Source: Ilumatobacter fluminis (lineage in GTDB: Bacteria; Actinomycetota; Acidimicrobiia; Acidimicrobiales; Ilumatobacteraceae). Taken from it: DNA of 64,000 nt. Position numbers and translations under genes: made by a program. Shown one piece after another: positions 7,833 to 15,900 of the stretch. Each line of letters starts with the position of its first letter. Position 1 is the stretch's first letter. The stretch is from assembly GCF_004364865.1 (NCBI RefSeq), contig NZ_SOAU01000001.1, forward strand, positions 1,240,001 to 1,304,000, read 5' to 3'. The notes under the pieces are model-generated. The model saw nothing but the letters and a program-made list of their open reading frames with translations, was not told the origin of the DNA and made no database searches.

Positions 7833-8749
7833 CCGGCGTCGCCCGCGACGAGCTCGACCCGGTCGAGGCCGAGCCGACGGAGCACCGCGACGACGGTGCA
7901 GAGGGCGGCGAGCACGGTGTCCACGTCGGCAGACGGTAGTCCGGGATTGTGAGCCCGATCGGCACGTGACTCGGTGGCGACCAGCCGGAAGACCTCTTCC
8001 GCGGTGTCGCGGTCGAGTTCGCACGGCATCGCCGGGTCGTCGACACCGACCTCGAGCCGGGCGATCGCCCGCGCCGCGGGGCCGGTGACGCCGACTTCCA
8101 CCAACGCCTCTGCCTCGGGACGATCGCGCACGATGTCGTCGACGTGATCGGACACGTCGCCGAGTGCGTTGGTGAGCGCGGCCGGGTGGGGCGGGTCGCC
8201 GTCGCCGAGCCAGGTGGTGAGGAGATGGTCGAGGCCGACCGGCAGATCCCAACGGTCGTCGCCCCAGTCGATCCGGAGCACGGCGTCGTCGAGTCGGACG
8301 GTGAAGCGTTCGCGGGCCGCGAGCTCGCGCTCGATCCAGCGGCCGACGGGATCGTCGCCGCCGGCCAGGTACCAGGCCCAGTGGGCATGGAGGCACTTGA
8401 GACCGATCCGTGTGCCGCCGACACCGCCGTACGGGCGTGGGCCGTCGTGATCGGCAGGGATCAGGGCGTCGCGTTCGGCTGCGTACCGGTCGTGGGCCGC
8501 CTGGACCACGTCGGGATCGAGTTCGGCCTCGGCGCGGTCGACGCCGCCCTCCGACTCGAGTCGGCCGACGCGCCGGATCTCGGCCGGCCCGATCAGCCAG
8601 TACCGCGTCGGCATCGGAGTGCCGTCGTGGAGCAGGGGAGCGTTGCGGAGCACGACCGGATCCCCGGTCGCGTCGCGGACGACGATCTCGTAGTCGCCGC
8701 GCGGCTCACGGCCGAGGAGTTCGCGGACGCGTTCGTCGTCGGTCGGCAT
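7829..8749 (-). CDS. DUF501 protein fused to a truncated Ppx/GppA-like domain
   Basis: A 306-residue protein from ATG 8749. Residues 1 to about 150 are a typical DUF501 domain (ELLGREPRGDYEIVVR, RNAPLLHDGTPMPTRYWLIG, GRLESEGGV, KCLHAHWAWYLAGGDDPVG). The remainder resembles the second half of actinobacterial Ppx/GppA exopolyphosphatases: LPVGLDHLLTTWLGDGDPP, then VGVTGPAARAIARLEVGVDD and a final LPSADVDTVLAALCTVVAVL helix. The first Ppx lobe with its phosphate-binding DxGxGS loop is absent, so this part is unlikely to hydrolyse polyphosphate. In actinobacteria DUF501 and ppx are usually neighbours behind eno-ftsB; here they appear fused and sit about 20 kb away. The Ppx relation is judged by eye. 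Confidence 0.8.
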   Translation of the reverse strand: MPTDDERVRELLGREPRGDYEIVVRDATGDPVVLRNAPLLHDGTPMPTRYWLIGPAEIRRVGRLESEGGVDRAEAELDPDVVQAAHDRYAAERDALIPADHDGPRPYGGVGGTRIGLKCLHAHWAWYLAGGDDPVGRWIERELAARERFTVRLDDAVLRIDWGDDRWDLPVGLDHLLTTWLGDGDPPHPAALTNALGDVSDHVDDIVRDRPEAEALVEVGVTGPAARAIARLEVGVDDPAMPCELDRDTAEEVFRLVATESRADRAHNPGLPSADVDTVLAALCTVVAVLRRLGLDRVELVAGDAG

Positions 8750-8769
8750 TCGCGAGTGGCCGCTCGGGG

Positions 8770-9495
8770 TCAGGAACCGCGGCGGCGGAGCAAGAGCAGC
8801 AGGAGCAGGAGTGCGATGACGACCGGGACGACGCGCTTGGCGACGGCGGGGCCGGCCATGTCGGCGAGATCGACCGGCTCGGCGGCGGGCCCCTCGATCC
8901 GGCGGACCTTCGGCGCCTCCTCGGCCGCAGCCGCTCCGGCCGCGGCGGTCTCGGTTGCATCGGCGGTGCCGGCCTCGGTGCTCTGCGTCTCGGCGCTCCC
9001 GGCCTCGTCGGCAGATGCGTCGTCGGCAGCGGGGGCGGTGCCCTGGTCGTCGAGCATCTCGTTGAGGTTGTTGGCGAACTGGTCGACGAGCTTCTTGCTG
9101 ACGTCGCCGAGGATGCCGCGTCCGAACTGGGCGATCTTGCCGGTGATGTGGATGTCGGCGACCACGGTGCACTTCGTGCTCGTGGGCGACAGCGCCTCGG
9201 CGGTCGCCGAGATGTCGGCCGACGCGTTGCCGCGGCCCTTGGTGTCGCGGCCCTTGCCGACGAGCTTGGCGGTGTGCGCTTCGTCGTCGCGCTCCACGAA
9301 GTGGGCCTCACCCTTGAACTCCGTGGCGACCGCACCGAGCTTCACCTTCACCCGGCCGCGGTGGATCTCGCCTTCGATCTCGTCGAGTTGGGCGCCCGGC
9401 ATGCACGGGGCGATCCGCTCGAGATCGCAGATGATCGGCCACGCCTCGTCGATCGGGCGGTTCACGGTGAATTCGTTGACGATCTGTTCTGCCAT
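8770..9495 (-). CDS. CoxG-like SRPBCC protein with C-terminal membrane anchor
   Basis: A 241-residue CO dehydrogenase subunit G family protein. CoxG recruits or matures molybdenum hydroxylases at the membrane. The ATG at 9495 starts MAEQIVNEFTVNRPIDEAWP, the hallmark N-terminus of the family. The SRPBCC fold runs to about residue 145 (CMPGAQLDEIEG, ADIHITGKIAQFGRGILGDV). A 60-residue Ala/Glu/Thr-rich linker follows, then a single hydrophobic helix (VVPVVIALLLLLLLLRRRGS) that would anchor the protein by its tail. It overlaps the upstream nucleotidyltransferase gene by 34 bp, which supports a joint role in cofactor or enzyme maturation. Confidence 0.9.
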   Translation of the reverse strand: MAEQIVNEFTVNRPIDEAWPIICDLERIAPCMPGAQLDEIEGEIHRGRVKVKLGAVATEFKGEAHFVERDDEAHTAKLVGKGRDTKGRGNASADISATAEALSPTSTKCTVVADIHITGKIAQFGRGILGDVSKKLVDQFANNLNEMLDDQGTAPAADDASADEAGSAETQSTEAGTADATETAAAGAAAAEEAPKVRRIEGPAAEPVDLADMAGPAVAKRVVPVVIALLLLLLLLRRRGS

Positions 9496-10064
9496 GAGCG
9501 GAGGTCCTCCAGGGTGTCGATGTCGGCGTCCGACCCCTGGCAGGGTACCCGTTCGACGAGTTCGGGTCGCAACCTGATGAGGTGGCGGGCGCCGTGATCG
9601 CCGACGGTCGGGAGGAGTGGCCAGACCGAGTGATGGAGCCGTACGGGGTTCCGTGGCCGCCCGTCGTACTCGGCGACGGCGATCGGCGACCGCGACGCGG
9701 CGACCGATCGCCATGCCGTGGGGTCGACGAACGGTTGGTCGGCGAGGCCGACGACGATCGCATGCGCGTGTCGGGTTTGGGCGGCGTCGACGGCGACCTG
9801 AAGTGAGGTGCTCTGCCCGGCCGCCCAGTCGGGGTTGGCGACGAGCGTGACGTCGACCGCACGGTCGAAATGCGTGGCGGACAGTGCCGGCTCGACGGCG
9901 CCGGTCACGACGATCACCGGGCCGATGCCGGCCGCGACTGCAGCGCGAACGGCGTGATCGGCGACCGTCGCACCGTCGAGTTCGGCGTCGAGCTTGTGGC
10001 CACCACCGTCGAAGCGGCTCCCGGCTCCGGCGGCCAGCAAGACGGCGATGGTGGGCGAGAGCAT
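9462..10064 (-). CDS. MobA/MocA-like molybdenum cofactor nucleotidyltransferase
   Basis: A 200-residue NTP-transferase of the MobA/MocA type. Such enzymes add CMP or GMP to molybdopterin for XDH/CODH-family hydroxylases. The ATG at 10064 puts the signature LLAAGAGSRFDGG (pyrophosphorylase loop) at residues 9-21, followed by KLDAELDGATVADHAVRAAV and the metal-site segment VVGLADQPFVDP. The last third contains YDGRPRNPVRLHHSVW, which fits substrate binding in this family. The gene overlaps coxG and lies near xdhC and coxE/D homologues. MocA (CTP) rather than MobA (GTP) is likely from context but not proven. Confidence 0.85.
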   Translation of the reverse strand: MLSPTIAVLLAAGAGSRFDGGGHKLDAELDGATVADHAVRAAVAAGIGPVIVVTGAVEPALSATHFDRAVDVTLVANPDWAAGQSTSLQVAVDAAQTRHAHAIVVGLADQPFVDPTAWRSVAASRSPIAVAEYDGRPRNPVRLHHSVWPLLPTVGDHGARHLIRLRPELVERVPCQGSDADIDTLEDLRSWQNRSSTNSP

Positions 10065-10259
10065 CACCGTGCAGTCTCGCGAACCGACAGGACGTTCGGC
10101 CCGAAATGTTTCAGTCCGGGCCCGAACATGTCGAAGAGATGACGAGACCACGAACAGAACGAGTTGTATGTTACGGACGCGTGACGATAACGTCGTCCGT
10201 CGACATGACGGCTGGGTTGTTGGGACCCGGTCCGGAACAGAAAGCTCCCGCCTTTCCTC

Positions 10260-10922
10260 ATGACTTCATCAGACACCCCCCGCCGCTCCGCCGCGTCACG
10301 AGCGACCGCAGCCCTGATTCTGGCCACCGGCTTCGCCGGTACCACGCTCGCCGTCGGTTCAAACCACGCCAGTGCGTCGGTGCGCACCGACTCGGGCGCC
10401 GTCGCTGCTCAAGCCGACCGCGCCCTCGACGCGCTCGACCACTGGCAGGAGTCGAATCGGCCCCTTCACTATGTGCGGTTCATCCGTGCTCGTGAAGCCG
10501 CCGCCGACCTCCTCGCCGACGATCTCGGCATCTCCGGCGACGAACTCGCCGACGAGTGGGCGACCGCCGACGAACCGAAGCAGGTCGCCATGCTGTCCGC
10601 GCTGACACAGCTCGGCGTGCCGTACCGTTCGATCCACAGCGAACCCGGCGTCGGCTTCGACTGCTCGGGCCTGACGATCTGGGCGTTCGCCCAGGCCGGC
10701 ATCGACCTGCCGCGTGTCAGCGGCGATCAGATCTCGGCCGCCGAGCGCATCGACGAAGCGGACGCCGAGCCGGGCGACCTGCTGTACTACCCCGGCCACA
10801 TCTCGATCTACGTGGGTGAGGGGATGATGGTGCACAGCCCGTACACCGGCAGCACCGTCGAGGTCACCGAAGTCGCCAGCCGCACCAGCCGCTGGGGCGA
10901 CTCCATGACCGTCGAAGACTGA
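10260..10922 (+). CDS. Secreted NlpC/P60 peptidoglycan endopeptidase
   Basis: A 220-residue cell-wall hydrolase. An N-terminal signal (hydrophobic stretch about residues 16-33, Ala-x-Ala near 38-40) precedes an alpha-helical spacer of about 65 residues. The NlpC/P60 domain has catalytic Cys135 in GVGFDCSGL, His180 in YYPGHISIYVG and His192 in MMVHSPYTG. It cleaves stem-peptide bonds (typically D-gamma-Glu/DAP) outside the membrane. No cell-wall-binding repeats are present. It is monocistronic and convergent with xdhC across a palindromic repeat cluster. I looked for a c-di-AMP riboswitch in its 195-bp leader and saw none. Confidence 0.9.
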   Translation: MTSSDTPRRSAASRATAALILATGFAGTTLAVGSNHASASVRTDSGAVAAQADRALDALDHWQESNRPLHYVRFIRAREAAADLLADDLGISGDELADEWATADEPKQVAMLSALTQLGVPYRSIHSEPGVGFDCSGLTIWAFAQAGIDLPRVSGDQISAAERIDEADAEPGDLLYYPGHISIYVGEGMMVHSPYTGSTVEVTEVASRTSRWGDSMTVED

Positions 10923-10931
10923 GCAGAGCCG

Positions 10932-11068
10932 GTCGGTTGATGTCGGTTGATGTCAGACATCAACCGACGTGCGCATGTCGGGCACCCGGCAGGACCGGTC
11001 GGTTGATGTCTGACATCAACCGACGTGCTTCGAGCAAGCTCGTCGGTTGGGGTCTGACCTCGACCGAC
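10932..11068. repeat. Inverted doublet of 27-bp palindromes plus a diverged third copy
   Basis: Unit: half-site GTCGGTTGATGTC, one central base, then its exact reverse complement. Copies lie at 10942-10968 (centre A) and 10998-11024 (centre T), so the second is the inverted orientation. A diverged copy at 11042-11068 (GTCGGTTGGGGTC / GACCTCGACCGAC) keeps pairing through two G-U wobbles. An extra GTCGGTTGAT at 10932-10941 looks like slippage. The cluster fills the gap between convergent nlpC and xdhC genes, so it may act as a bidirectional terminator, a REP-like mobile palindrome, or both. Confidence 0.85.
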
Positions 11069-11072
11069 GGTG

Positions 11073-11876
11073 CTACTGGTGGATCGGTCCGGTGCCGTCT
11101 CGCAGGCTGGGGGTGACCCGGCCGGTGCGTCGGGCGATGATCTCGGCGCAGATCGAGATCGCGGTTTCCTCGGGCGTGCGAGCACCGAGATCGAGGCCGA
11201 TCGGCGACATCAGTCGGTCGAGATCGGCCGGATCGTCGGTGCCGGCTTCGGCGAGACGCTCGAGTCGTTTGTCGTGCGTCTTCCTGCTGCCCATCACACC
11301 GATGTAGCCGACGCCGGTGGCCAGCGCGCCCTGCACCGCCGGCACGTCGAACTTCGGATCGTGGGTGAGGATGCACACGGCGTCTCGGGGTCCGAGCTCG
11401 GTGCCTCGTTCGTCGAACATCGGCCCGGGCCACGTGACGCGGACCTCGTCCGCCATGGGGAACCGGCGTCGGGTCGCGAAGATCTCGCGCGCATCGCAGA
11501 CCGTGACCCGGTAGCCGAGCACCTTGGCCACCTTCGCCAGCGCCGCCGTGAAGTCGACGGCGCCGAAGATCCACATCTGCGGCGGCGGCGCCCAGCTCTC
11601 GACGAAGACGCGCACGAGCGGGGTGTCGACCAGATCCTCCGGCGTCGTCTCGCCGGCCGGTCCGTAGTGGCGGACGCCCGATCGTCCGGCCTCCAACTCG
11701 GCGAGGGCGTCGCGATGTGCGACCCGGTCGAGTTCGGGATGGCCGAGTCCGCCCAGCGGCTCGTGACCCGGACGGACGAGCAGCTTGGCGCCGGTGTACG
11801 GGCCGTCGATCACCGTGACGAGCGCGACCGGTTCCTCGGCGCGGATCGCAGCCGACAGGTCGCCGTAGACGCTCAC
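11073..11876 (-). CDS. XdhC family protein, C-terminal Rossmann half
   Basis: A 267-residue protein carrying the second part of XdhC/CoxI, the factor that binds sulfurated molybdenum cofactor and inserts it into XDH/CODH-type enzymes. GTG at 11876 overlaps the stop of the N-terminal half in GTGA, so the two are translationally coupled. The Rossmann-like XdhC_C domain is clear: PQMWIFGAVDFTAALAKVAK near residue 107, CILTHDPKFDVPA, VGYIGVMGSRKTHDKRLERL and SPIGLDLGARTPEETAISI near the end. The usual Gly-rich IFGAGHVG motif reads IFGAVDFT here. The split is a clean gene boundary and not a frameshift remnant. Confidence 0.88.
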   Translation of the reverse strand: MSVYGDLSAAIRAEEPVALVTVIDGPYTGAKLLVRPGHEPLGGLGHPELDRVAHRDALAELEAGRSGVRHYGPAGETTPEDLVDTPLVRVFVESWAPPPQMWIFGAVDFTAALAKVAKVLGYRVTVCDAREIFATRRRFPMADEVRVTWPGPMFDERGTELGPRDAVCILTHDPKFDVPAVQGALATGVGYIGVMGSRKTHDKRLERLAEAGTDDPADLDRLMSPIGLDLGARTPEETAISICAEIIARRTGRVTPSLRDGTGPIHQ

Positions 11877-12190
11877 CAGTCGAGTTCCTCGATGAACAAC
11901 CGGATCGTGCCGCCGCACGTGAGACCGACGGCGAAGGCCTCGTCGTCGCTGTAGCCGAACGTGATGACACCGGGTGCTCGATCGCCCTGGAGGATCGACA
12001 GCGCCTCGGTGACGACGGCTCCTTCGACGCAACCGCCGCTCACGCTGCCGACGACCTCGCCGACCTCGTTGACCGCCATCGCCGCGCCCGGGTCGCGCGG
12101 CCCCGACCCTTCGATGTCGACCACACGAGCGAGCGCCACGCGCTTGCGGTCGCCCCGCCAACGGTCGATGTCGTCCAGCAAGTCCTTCAT
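11873..12190 (-). CDS. XdhC/CoxI family protein, N-terminal half
   Basis: A 105-residue product from ATG 12190 matching the XdhC_CoxI domain, which binds molybdopterin. It contains RVVDIEGSGPRDPGAAMAV (family SxPR-G-MxV), GEVVGSVSGGCVEGAVV, the most conserved block with its Cys, and a second Cys in GLTCGGTIRLFIEEL. Full-length XdhC has this domain and the Rossmann domain in one chain; here the latter is the next gene, with a 4-bp overlap. The VWA gene ends 49 bp upstream. Together they fit the CoxD-E-F/I accessory set. Confidence 0.9.
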   Translation of the reverse strand: MKDLLDDIDRWRGDRKRVALARVVDIEGSGPRDPGAAMAVNEVGEVVGSVSGGCVEGAVVTEALSILQGDRAPGVITFGYSDDEAFAVGLTCGGTIRLFIEELDW

Positions 12191-12239
12191 GGGGCCAGTG
12201 TGCCGTGTCGAGCGGCTCGACACCAGGTCGGACGCAGGG

Positions 12240-13370
12240 TCACGGCGTGGCGATCACGTCGGCGAGGTGCTCGATCGCATCGATCGAGTGGCCCTCGACG
12301 AACTCGTCGACGAACGGCAGCGCGGCGGCCATGCCGCGAGCGAGCGGGGCGTAGCCCGGCGTCACCTTCAGCGGGTTGACCCAGATCAGCTTGTACGCGA
12401 CCCGCTGGAGGCGCTGCATCTGTTCGGCGAGCACCTCGGGGTCGCCGCGGTCCCAGCCGTCGGACAGCACGACGACGATCGCACCACGCGCCATGCCCCG
12501 CTGCCCCCACTCGTCGTTGAAGATGCGGAGGCCGTCGCCGAGGCGGGTGCCGCCGCCGTAGTCGGCCACGGCGACCGCAGCACGGCTCACCGCCTCGTCG
12601 GGATCGCGGGAGGCGAGTTCGCGCGTGATCCGCGTCAACCGCGTGCCGAGCGCGAACGCCTCGACCTTCTGGCGGCCGGCGACGGCGGCGTGGACGAATC
12701 GGATCAGGGCGCGGGCGTACGGCTCCATGGAGCCGCTCACGTCGAGCAGCAGCACGAGTCGACGTGGCCGTGTGCTCGGCTGGAGATAGTGGCGACGCAT
12801 CGGTTCGCCGTGCGCCCGCATCGCCGCCCGAACGGTGCGACGGAGATCGGGACGGGCCGTCCGGCTGTCGGCACTCGTGAGGCGCAGCGACCGACGAGGT
12901 GAACCGGCCAGGCGGAGACGCGACATCAGCTGCTGGGCCTGTTCGAGTTCGGTGGGGGAGTAGTCGGCGAAGTCCTTCCGGCGGAGGATCTCGGTCGCCG
13001 AGAAGCGCAGCTCGATCGTCGGCTCGTCGCTCGGGTCGGCCTCGTCGGGGGTGTCGCCGTCGTCGTCCTCGTCGTCGCTGTCGACGACGAGTTGGATCTC
13101 CTCCTCCTCGGTCAGTTCGAAGATCGTGTTGGCGGCCGCGTGCTCCCAGAACACTGCGAAGGCGCGGTCGTAGAGCTCGATGTCCTCGGGGCGGCGGACG
13201 AGGGTCGCCCGGCCGGCCCAATAGGTGTGGTCCCGGTGGTCGACGCCGAGTTCGGCGAGCGCTTCGCCGAAGGCGATCGTCGAACTGGTCGGGACACGAA
13301 CGCCGGCGCCGCGCAGGACACGGGTGAACGCCACGGCGATCTCGCCGGCATCGCGCGTGTTCGCCGACAT
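12240..13370 (-). CDS. CoxE-like VWA domain protein
   Basis: A 376-residue cytoplasmic protein of the CoxE family, which works with a MoxR ATPase (CoxD) to mature molybdenum hydroxylases. The ATG at 13370 is preferred; a GTG seven codons upstream (13391) is possible. The N-terminal helical region includes GVRVPTSSTIAFGEALAELG. An acidic stretch (VVDSDDEDDDGDTPDEADPS) follows near residues 110-130. The VWA domain has the MIDAS motif LLLDVSGSM near residue 210, a conserved Thr in GGGTRLGDGL and Asp in VVLSDGWDRGD. The moxR gene stops 10 bp upstream. Confidence 0.9.
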   Translation of the reverse strand: MSANTRDAGEIAVAFTRVLRGAGVRVPTSSTIAFGEALAELGVDHRDHTYWAGRATLVRRPEDIELYDRAFAVFWEHAAANTIFELTEEEEIQLVVDSDDEDDDGDTPDEADPSDEPTIELRFSATEILRRKDFADYSPTELEQAQQLMSRLRLAGSPRRSLRLTSADSRTARPDLRRTVRAAMRAHGEPMRRHYLQPSTRPRRLVLLLDVSGSMEPYARALIRFVHAAVAGRQKVEAFALGTRLTRITRELASRDPDEAVSRAAVAVADYGGGTRLGDGLRIFNDEWGQRGMARGAIVVVLSDGWDRGDPEVLAEQMQRLQRVAYKLIWVNPLKVTPGYAPLARGMAAALPFVDEFVEGHSIDAIEHLADVIATP

Positions 13371-13380
13371 CGCGTCCTGG

Positions 13381-14277
13381 TCAGCGGTGACCCATCGCCT
13401 GCTCGAGCAGCAGCTGGGTGCCGCCCTTTCGCACGCGATCGTGGTCCTCGCGGTACTTGAGCACGGTGCCCAGCGTCGTCTCGACACTGTGTTGGTCGAG
13501 GGTGCTGACACCCAGCTTGCCGAGGGCGGTCGCCCAGTCGATCGTCTCCGCGACCCCGGGCGGCTTGTAGAGGTTCAGGTCGCGCATCGCCTCGACGGCG
13601 GCGGCCACCTGGCGGGCGAGCTGGTCGGAGCATTCGGGCACGCGCAGGCGCACGATCGCGACCTCGCGGTCGAAGTCGGGATGCTCGACCCAGTGGTACA
13701 GGCACCGCCGTTTGAGAGCGTCGTGGACGTCGCGGGTGCGGTTGCTCGTCAGGATGACGATCGGTGGCGTGGCGGCGCGGAACACGCCGAGTTCGGGCAC
13801 CGTGATCTGGTAGTCGGACAGCACCTCGAGCAGGTATGCCTCGAACTCGTCGTCGGCGCGGTCGACCTCGTCGATCAGGAGCACCGGCGGCGGGCCGTCA
13901 CCGTGCCCGATCGCCCGGAGCAACGCCCGCTTGATCAGGAAGCGCTCCTGGTACAGCTCGGCCTCGACCGCGTCGGACGAGCGGCCGGCCGTCTCGCCGG
14001 TCGCCTCGGCAGCGCGTAGGTGGAGCAGCTGTCGGGCGTAGTCCCAGTCGTACACGGCCTGGGCGGCGTCGATGCCTTCGTAGCACTGGAGCCGGATCAA
14101 CTCGCCGCCGGTCCAGGCGCTGAGGACCTTCGCGAGTTCGGTCTTGCCGACGCCGGCTTCGCCCTCGAGCAGCAGGGGGCGCCGGAGCTGCATCGCCAGG
14201 AACACCGACGTGGTGAGCCCGTCGTTCGGCAGGTACCCGTGCGCCGTCAGCGCGGCGGAAACATCGGCCGGAGTCAT
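13381..14277 (-). CDS. MoxR-family AAA+ ATPase (CoxD-like)
   Basis: A 298-residue AAA+ ATPase. MoxR/CoxD proteins pair with a VWA protein as a chaperone that remodels or loads metal into target enzymes. Walker A is GEAGVGKTELAKVL near residue 38, Walker B is PVLLIDEVDRADDEFEAYLLE near residue 140, sensor 1 is VILTSNRTRDVHDALKRRC, and the C-terminal lid follows. It is the first gene of moxR-coxE-xdhC. A palindromic repeat pair separates it from the oxidoreductase gene upstream, so the promoter may lie within or just after that repeat. Confidence 0.92.
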   Translation of the reverse strand: MTPADVSAALTAHGYLPNDGLTTSVFLAMQLRRPLLLEGEAGVGKTELAKVLSAWTGGELIRLQCYEGIDAAQAVYDWDYARQLLHLRAAEATGETAGRSSDAVEAELYQERFLIKRALLRAIGHGDGPPPVLLIDEVDRADDEFEAYLLEVLSDYQITVPELGVFRAATPPIVILTSNRTRDVHDALKRRCLYHWVEHPDFDREVAIVRLRVPECSDQLARQVAAAVEAMRDLNLYKPPGVAETIDWATALGKLGVSTLDQHSVETTLGTVLKYREDHDRVRKGGTQLLLEQAMGHR

Positions 14278-14306
14278 CGAGTCGACGCTACCGCACGGGT
14301 GATGTC

Positions 14307-14393
14307 GGAACAGAAGGGGTCAGGCACCTTCTGTTCCCGCGGGCTGCGGTGGTTCGAGCCATGCCGAACAGAAGGTGCCTGACCCCATGTGTT
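14307..14393. repeat. Inverted doublet of the GTGCCTGACCCC palindrome family
   Basis: Copy 1 (14307-14337) has outer arms GGAACAGAAGG / CCTTCTGTTCC around GGTCAGGCA. Copy 2 (14367-14393, inverted orientation) begins AACAGAAGGTGCCTGACCCC and has two or three changes in its right arm; its last base belongs to the stop codon of the oxidoreductase gene. The starts of the core units are 58 bp apart. An exact-match doublet of the same family lies at 32296-32379. The pair sits between two minus-strand genes. Confidence 0.8.
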
Positions 14394-15820
14394 CAGGAGT
14401 CGAAGCCGAGGCCCATGCGGTCGAGGCCCTTGAGCCAGAGGTTGCGCTTGCCCGTCTTGTCTTCTCGATCCATCGACCAGCGGGTGGCCTGGATGCCGAC
14501 GAACCGGAACGGCTCGGGCGGGAAGGGAAGCGGGCGGCTCTGGACGAACTGGGTGCGGGTCGCGATCGAGTTGCGGCCGTGCAGCAGATCGAGCATGACC
14601 GCGGCGCCGAACCGTGACGCCGCGACGCCGAGGCCCGTGTAGCCGAGCGCGTACGAGACGCGGCCACCCATCGCCCGCCCCCAGAAGACCGAGAACCGGC
14701 TCGAGGTGTCGATGACGCCGCCCCACACGTGGCTGAACCGCACGCCGGCGAGCTGCGGGAACGTCTCGAAGAAGTGCTGGCTGAGCTTGGCCCAGGTCTC
14801 GGGACGGCTCTCGAGCTCGGTCGAGACCTTGCCGCCCCAGTAGTAGATGGCGTCGTAGCCGCCCCACAGGATCCGGTTGTCGGCGGTGAGTCGGTAGTAG
14901 TGGAACTGGTTGGCGAGGTCGGAGAGTCCCTGGCGGTTCTCCCAGCCGATCGACGCGAGCTGCTCGTCGGTGAGCGGCTCGGTCACCATGCAGTAGTCGT
15001 ACACCGGCGCGATGTAGTTGGCGAGACGCCGCAGGAGTGGTTTGAAGGCGTTGGTCGCCAACGCCACCTTGCCGGCGCGGATGGCGCCGAGCGGTGTGGT
15101 GACCATGACCCCGATGCCGTCGCGTTTGAGGTCGGTGGCCTTGGTGTCTTCGTAGATACGGACCCCGAGCCGTTCGGCGGTCGTCTTGAGGCCCCACACG
15201 AGCTTGGCGGGGTCGACGATCGCGCTGGTCGACTTGCTCCACAGCCCGCCGGTGTAGATCGGAGAATGCACCTGGGCCTGCATTGCCTCGGCGTCGAGCC
15301 ACTCGACGTCGTAGCCCCACTCGGTGAGCAGCTGGTACTCGGCGCGGACCTCGTCGAGGTACTCGCCGGGGTGGGTGGTGTTCGCCACCTCGATCACACC
15401 GGTGCGCTCGTAGTCGCAGTCGATGCCGTACTTGCGGATCGTCGCCTCGATGTCGTTGAGGTTGCGCCAGCCGAGCTCCTCGAGGATCTCGACCTCGTCG
15501 GGCCAGCGAGCCATCGCGTTGCCGACACCGTGGGTGAGCGAGGCGTCCATGAAGCCGCCGTTGCGGCCACTGGCGGCGCCGCCGACGGTGCCGGCTTCGA
15601 TCAGGACGACGTCGCGCGACGGATCGCGCTCCTTGGCGATGATCGCAGTCCACAACCCGGTGTACCCACCGCCGACGACGCACAGGTCGCAGTTCTCGGT
15701 GCGAACGAGGGTCGGGTTGCTGTCCGGTTCGTTCGCGCCGTCGTACCAGTAGGGGTACTGGTCGGCGTCGGCGATCGCGTCGAGGTGGCGCTGATCGATC
15801 TCGTCGGATGGGAGCGACAT
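14393..15820 (-). CDS. FAD-dependent amine/amino-acid oxidoreductase (DAO family)
   Basis: A 475-residue flavoprotein of the DAO fold (GlyOx/sarcosine oxidase/PuuB type), oxidising an amine or N-substituted amino acid. The dinucleotide-binding motif is CDLCVVGGGYTGLWTAIIAK at about residues 46-65. It is followed by VVLIEAGTVGGAASGRNGGF, the family's flavin-contact motif, and a C-terminal GYTGLGVAASRFGAAVMLDL that closes the FAD site. It lies where a third cox gene would be expected, 80 bp after coxM. Whether it shares a pathway with the coxS/M pair is unknown. Start chosen at MSLPSDEIDQ; longer frames lack family sequence. Confidence 0.88.
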   Translation of the reverse strand: MSLPSDEIDQRHLDAIADADQYPYWYDGANEPDSNPTLVRTENCDLCVVGGGYTGLWTAIIAKERDPSRDVVLIEAGTVGGAASGRNGGFMDASLTHGVGNAMARWPDEVEILEELGWRNLNDIEATIRKYGIDCDYERTGVIEVANTTHPGEYLDEVRAEYQLLTEWGYDVEWLDAEAMQAQVHSPIYTGGLWSKSTSAIVDPAKLVWGLKTTAERLGVRIYEDTKATDLKRDGIGVMVTTPLGAIRAGKVALATNAFKPLLRRLANYIAPVYDYCMVTEPLTDEQLASIGWENRQGLSDLANQFHYYRLTADNRILWGGYDAIYYWGGKVSTELESRPETWAKLSQHFFETFPQLAGVRFSHVWGGVIDTSSRFSVFWGRAMGGRVSYALGYTGLGVAASRFGAAVMLDLLHGRNSIATRTQFVQSRPLPFPPEPFRFVGIQATRWSMDREDKTGKRNLWLKGLDRMGLGFDS

Positions 15821-15867
15821 GGTTTCACCTGGTCCTTCGGACCGGGAGTGTACGCCGCTCGCATCGT

Positions 15868-15892
15868 CGGGGTCGTGCCTGGCACGACCCCG
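15868..15892. repeat. Isolated perfect 25-bp palindrome
   Basis: CGGGGTCGTGCC, central T, GGCACGACCCCG, lying between coxM (stop 15901) and the oxidoreductase start (15820). It has the same single-centre-base architecture as the 27-bp repeats and shares GGGGTC and GTGCC blocks with the GTGCCTGACCCC family. No T-tract follows on either strand. It could be a diverged single copy or a stabilising mRNA hairpin. Confidence 0.65.
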
Positions 15893-15900
15893 AACGGCGA

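Noticed and set aside
10065-10259. c-di-AMP (ydaO-type) riboswitch upstream of the NlpC/P60 gene
   Set aside because: Such riboswitches often precede cell-wall hydrolase genes in actinobacteria, but the conserved core sequences and pseudoknot elements are not recognisable in these 195 bp.
11873-11876. Frameshift splitting xdhC
   Set aside because: The GTGA junction gives a stop and a start that coincide with the domain boundary, the normal pattern of translational coupling seen many times in this window.
14274-15683. A 469-codon minus-strand open frame overlapping the DAO gene in another frame
   Set aside because: Arg-rich translation; the overlapping DAO frame has full flavoprotein motifs.
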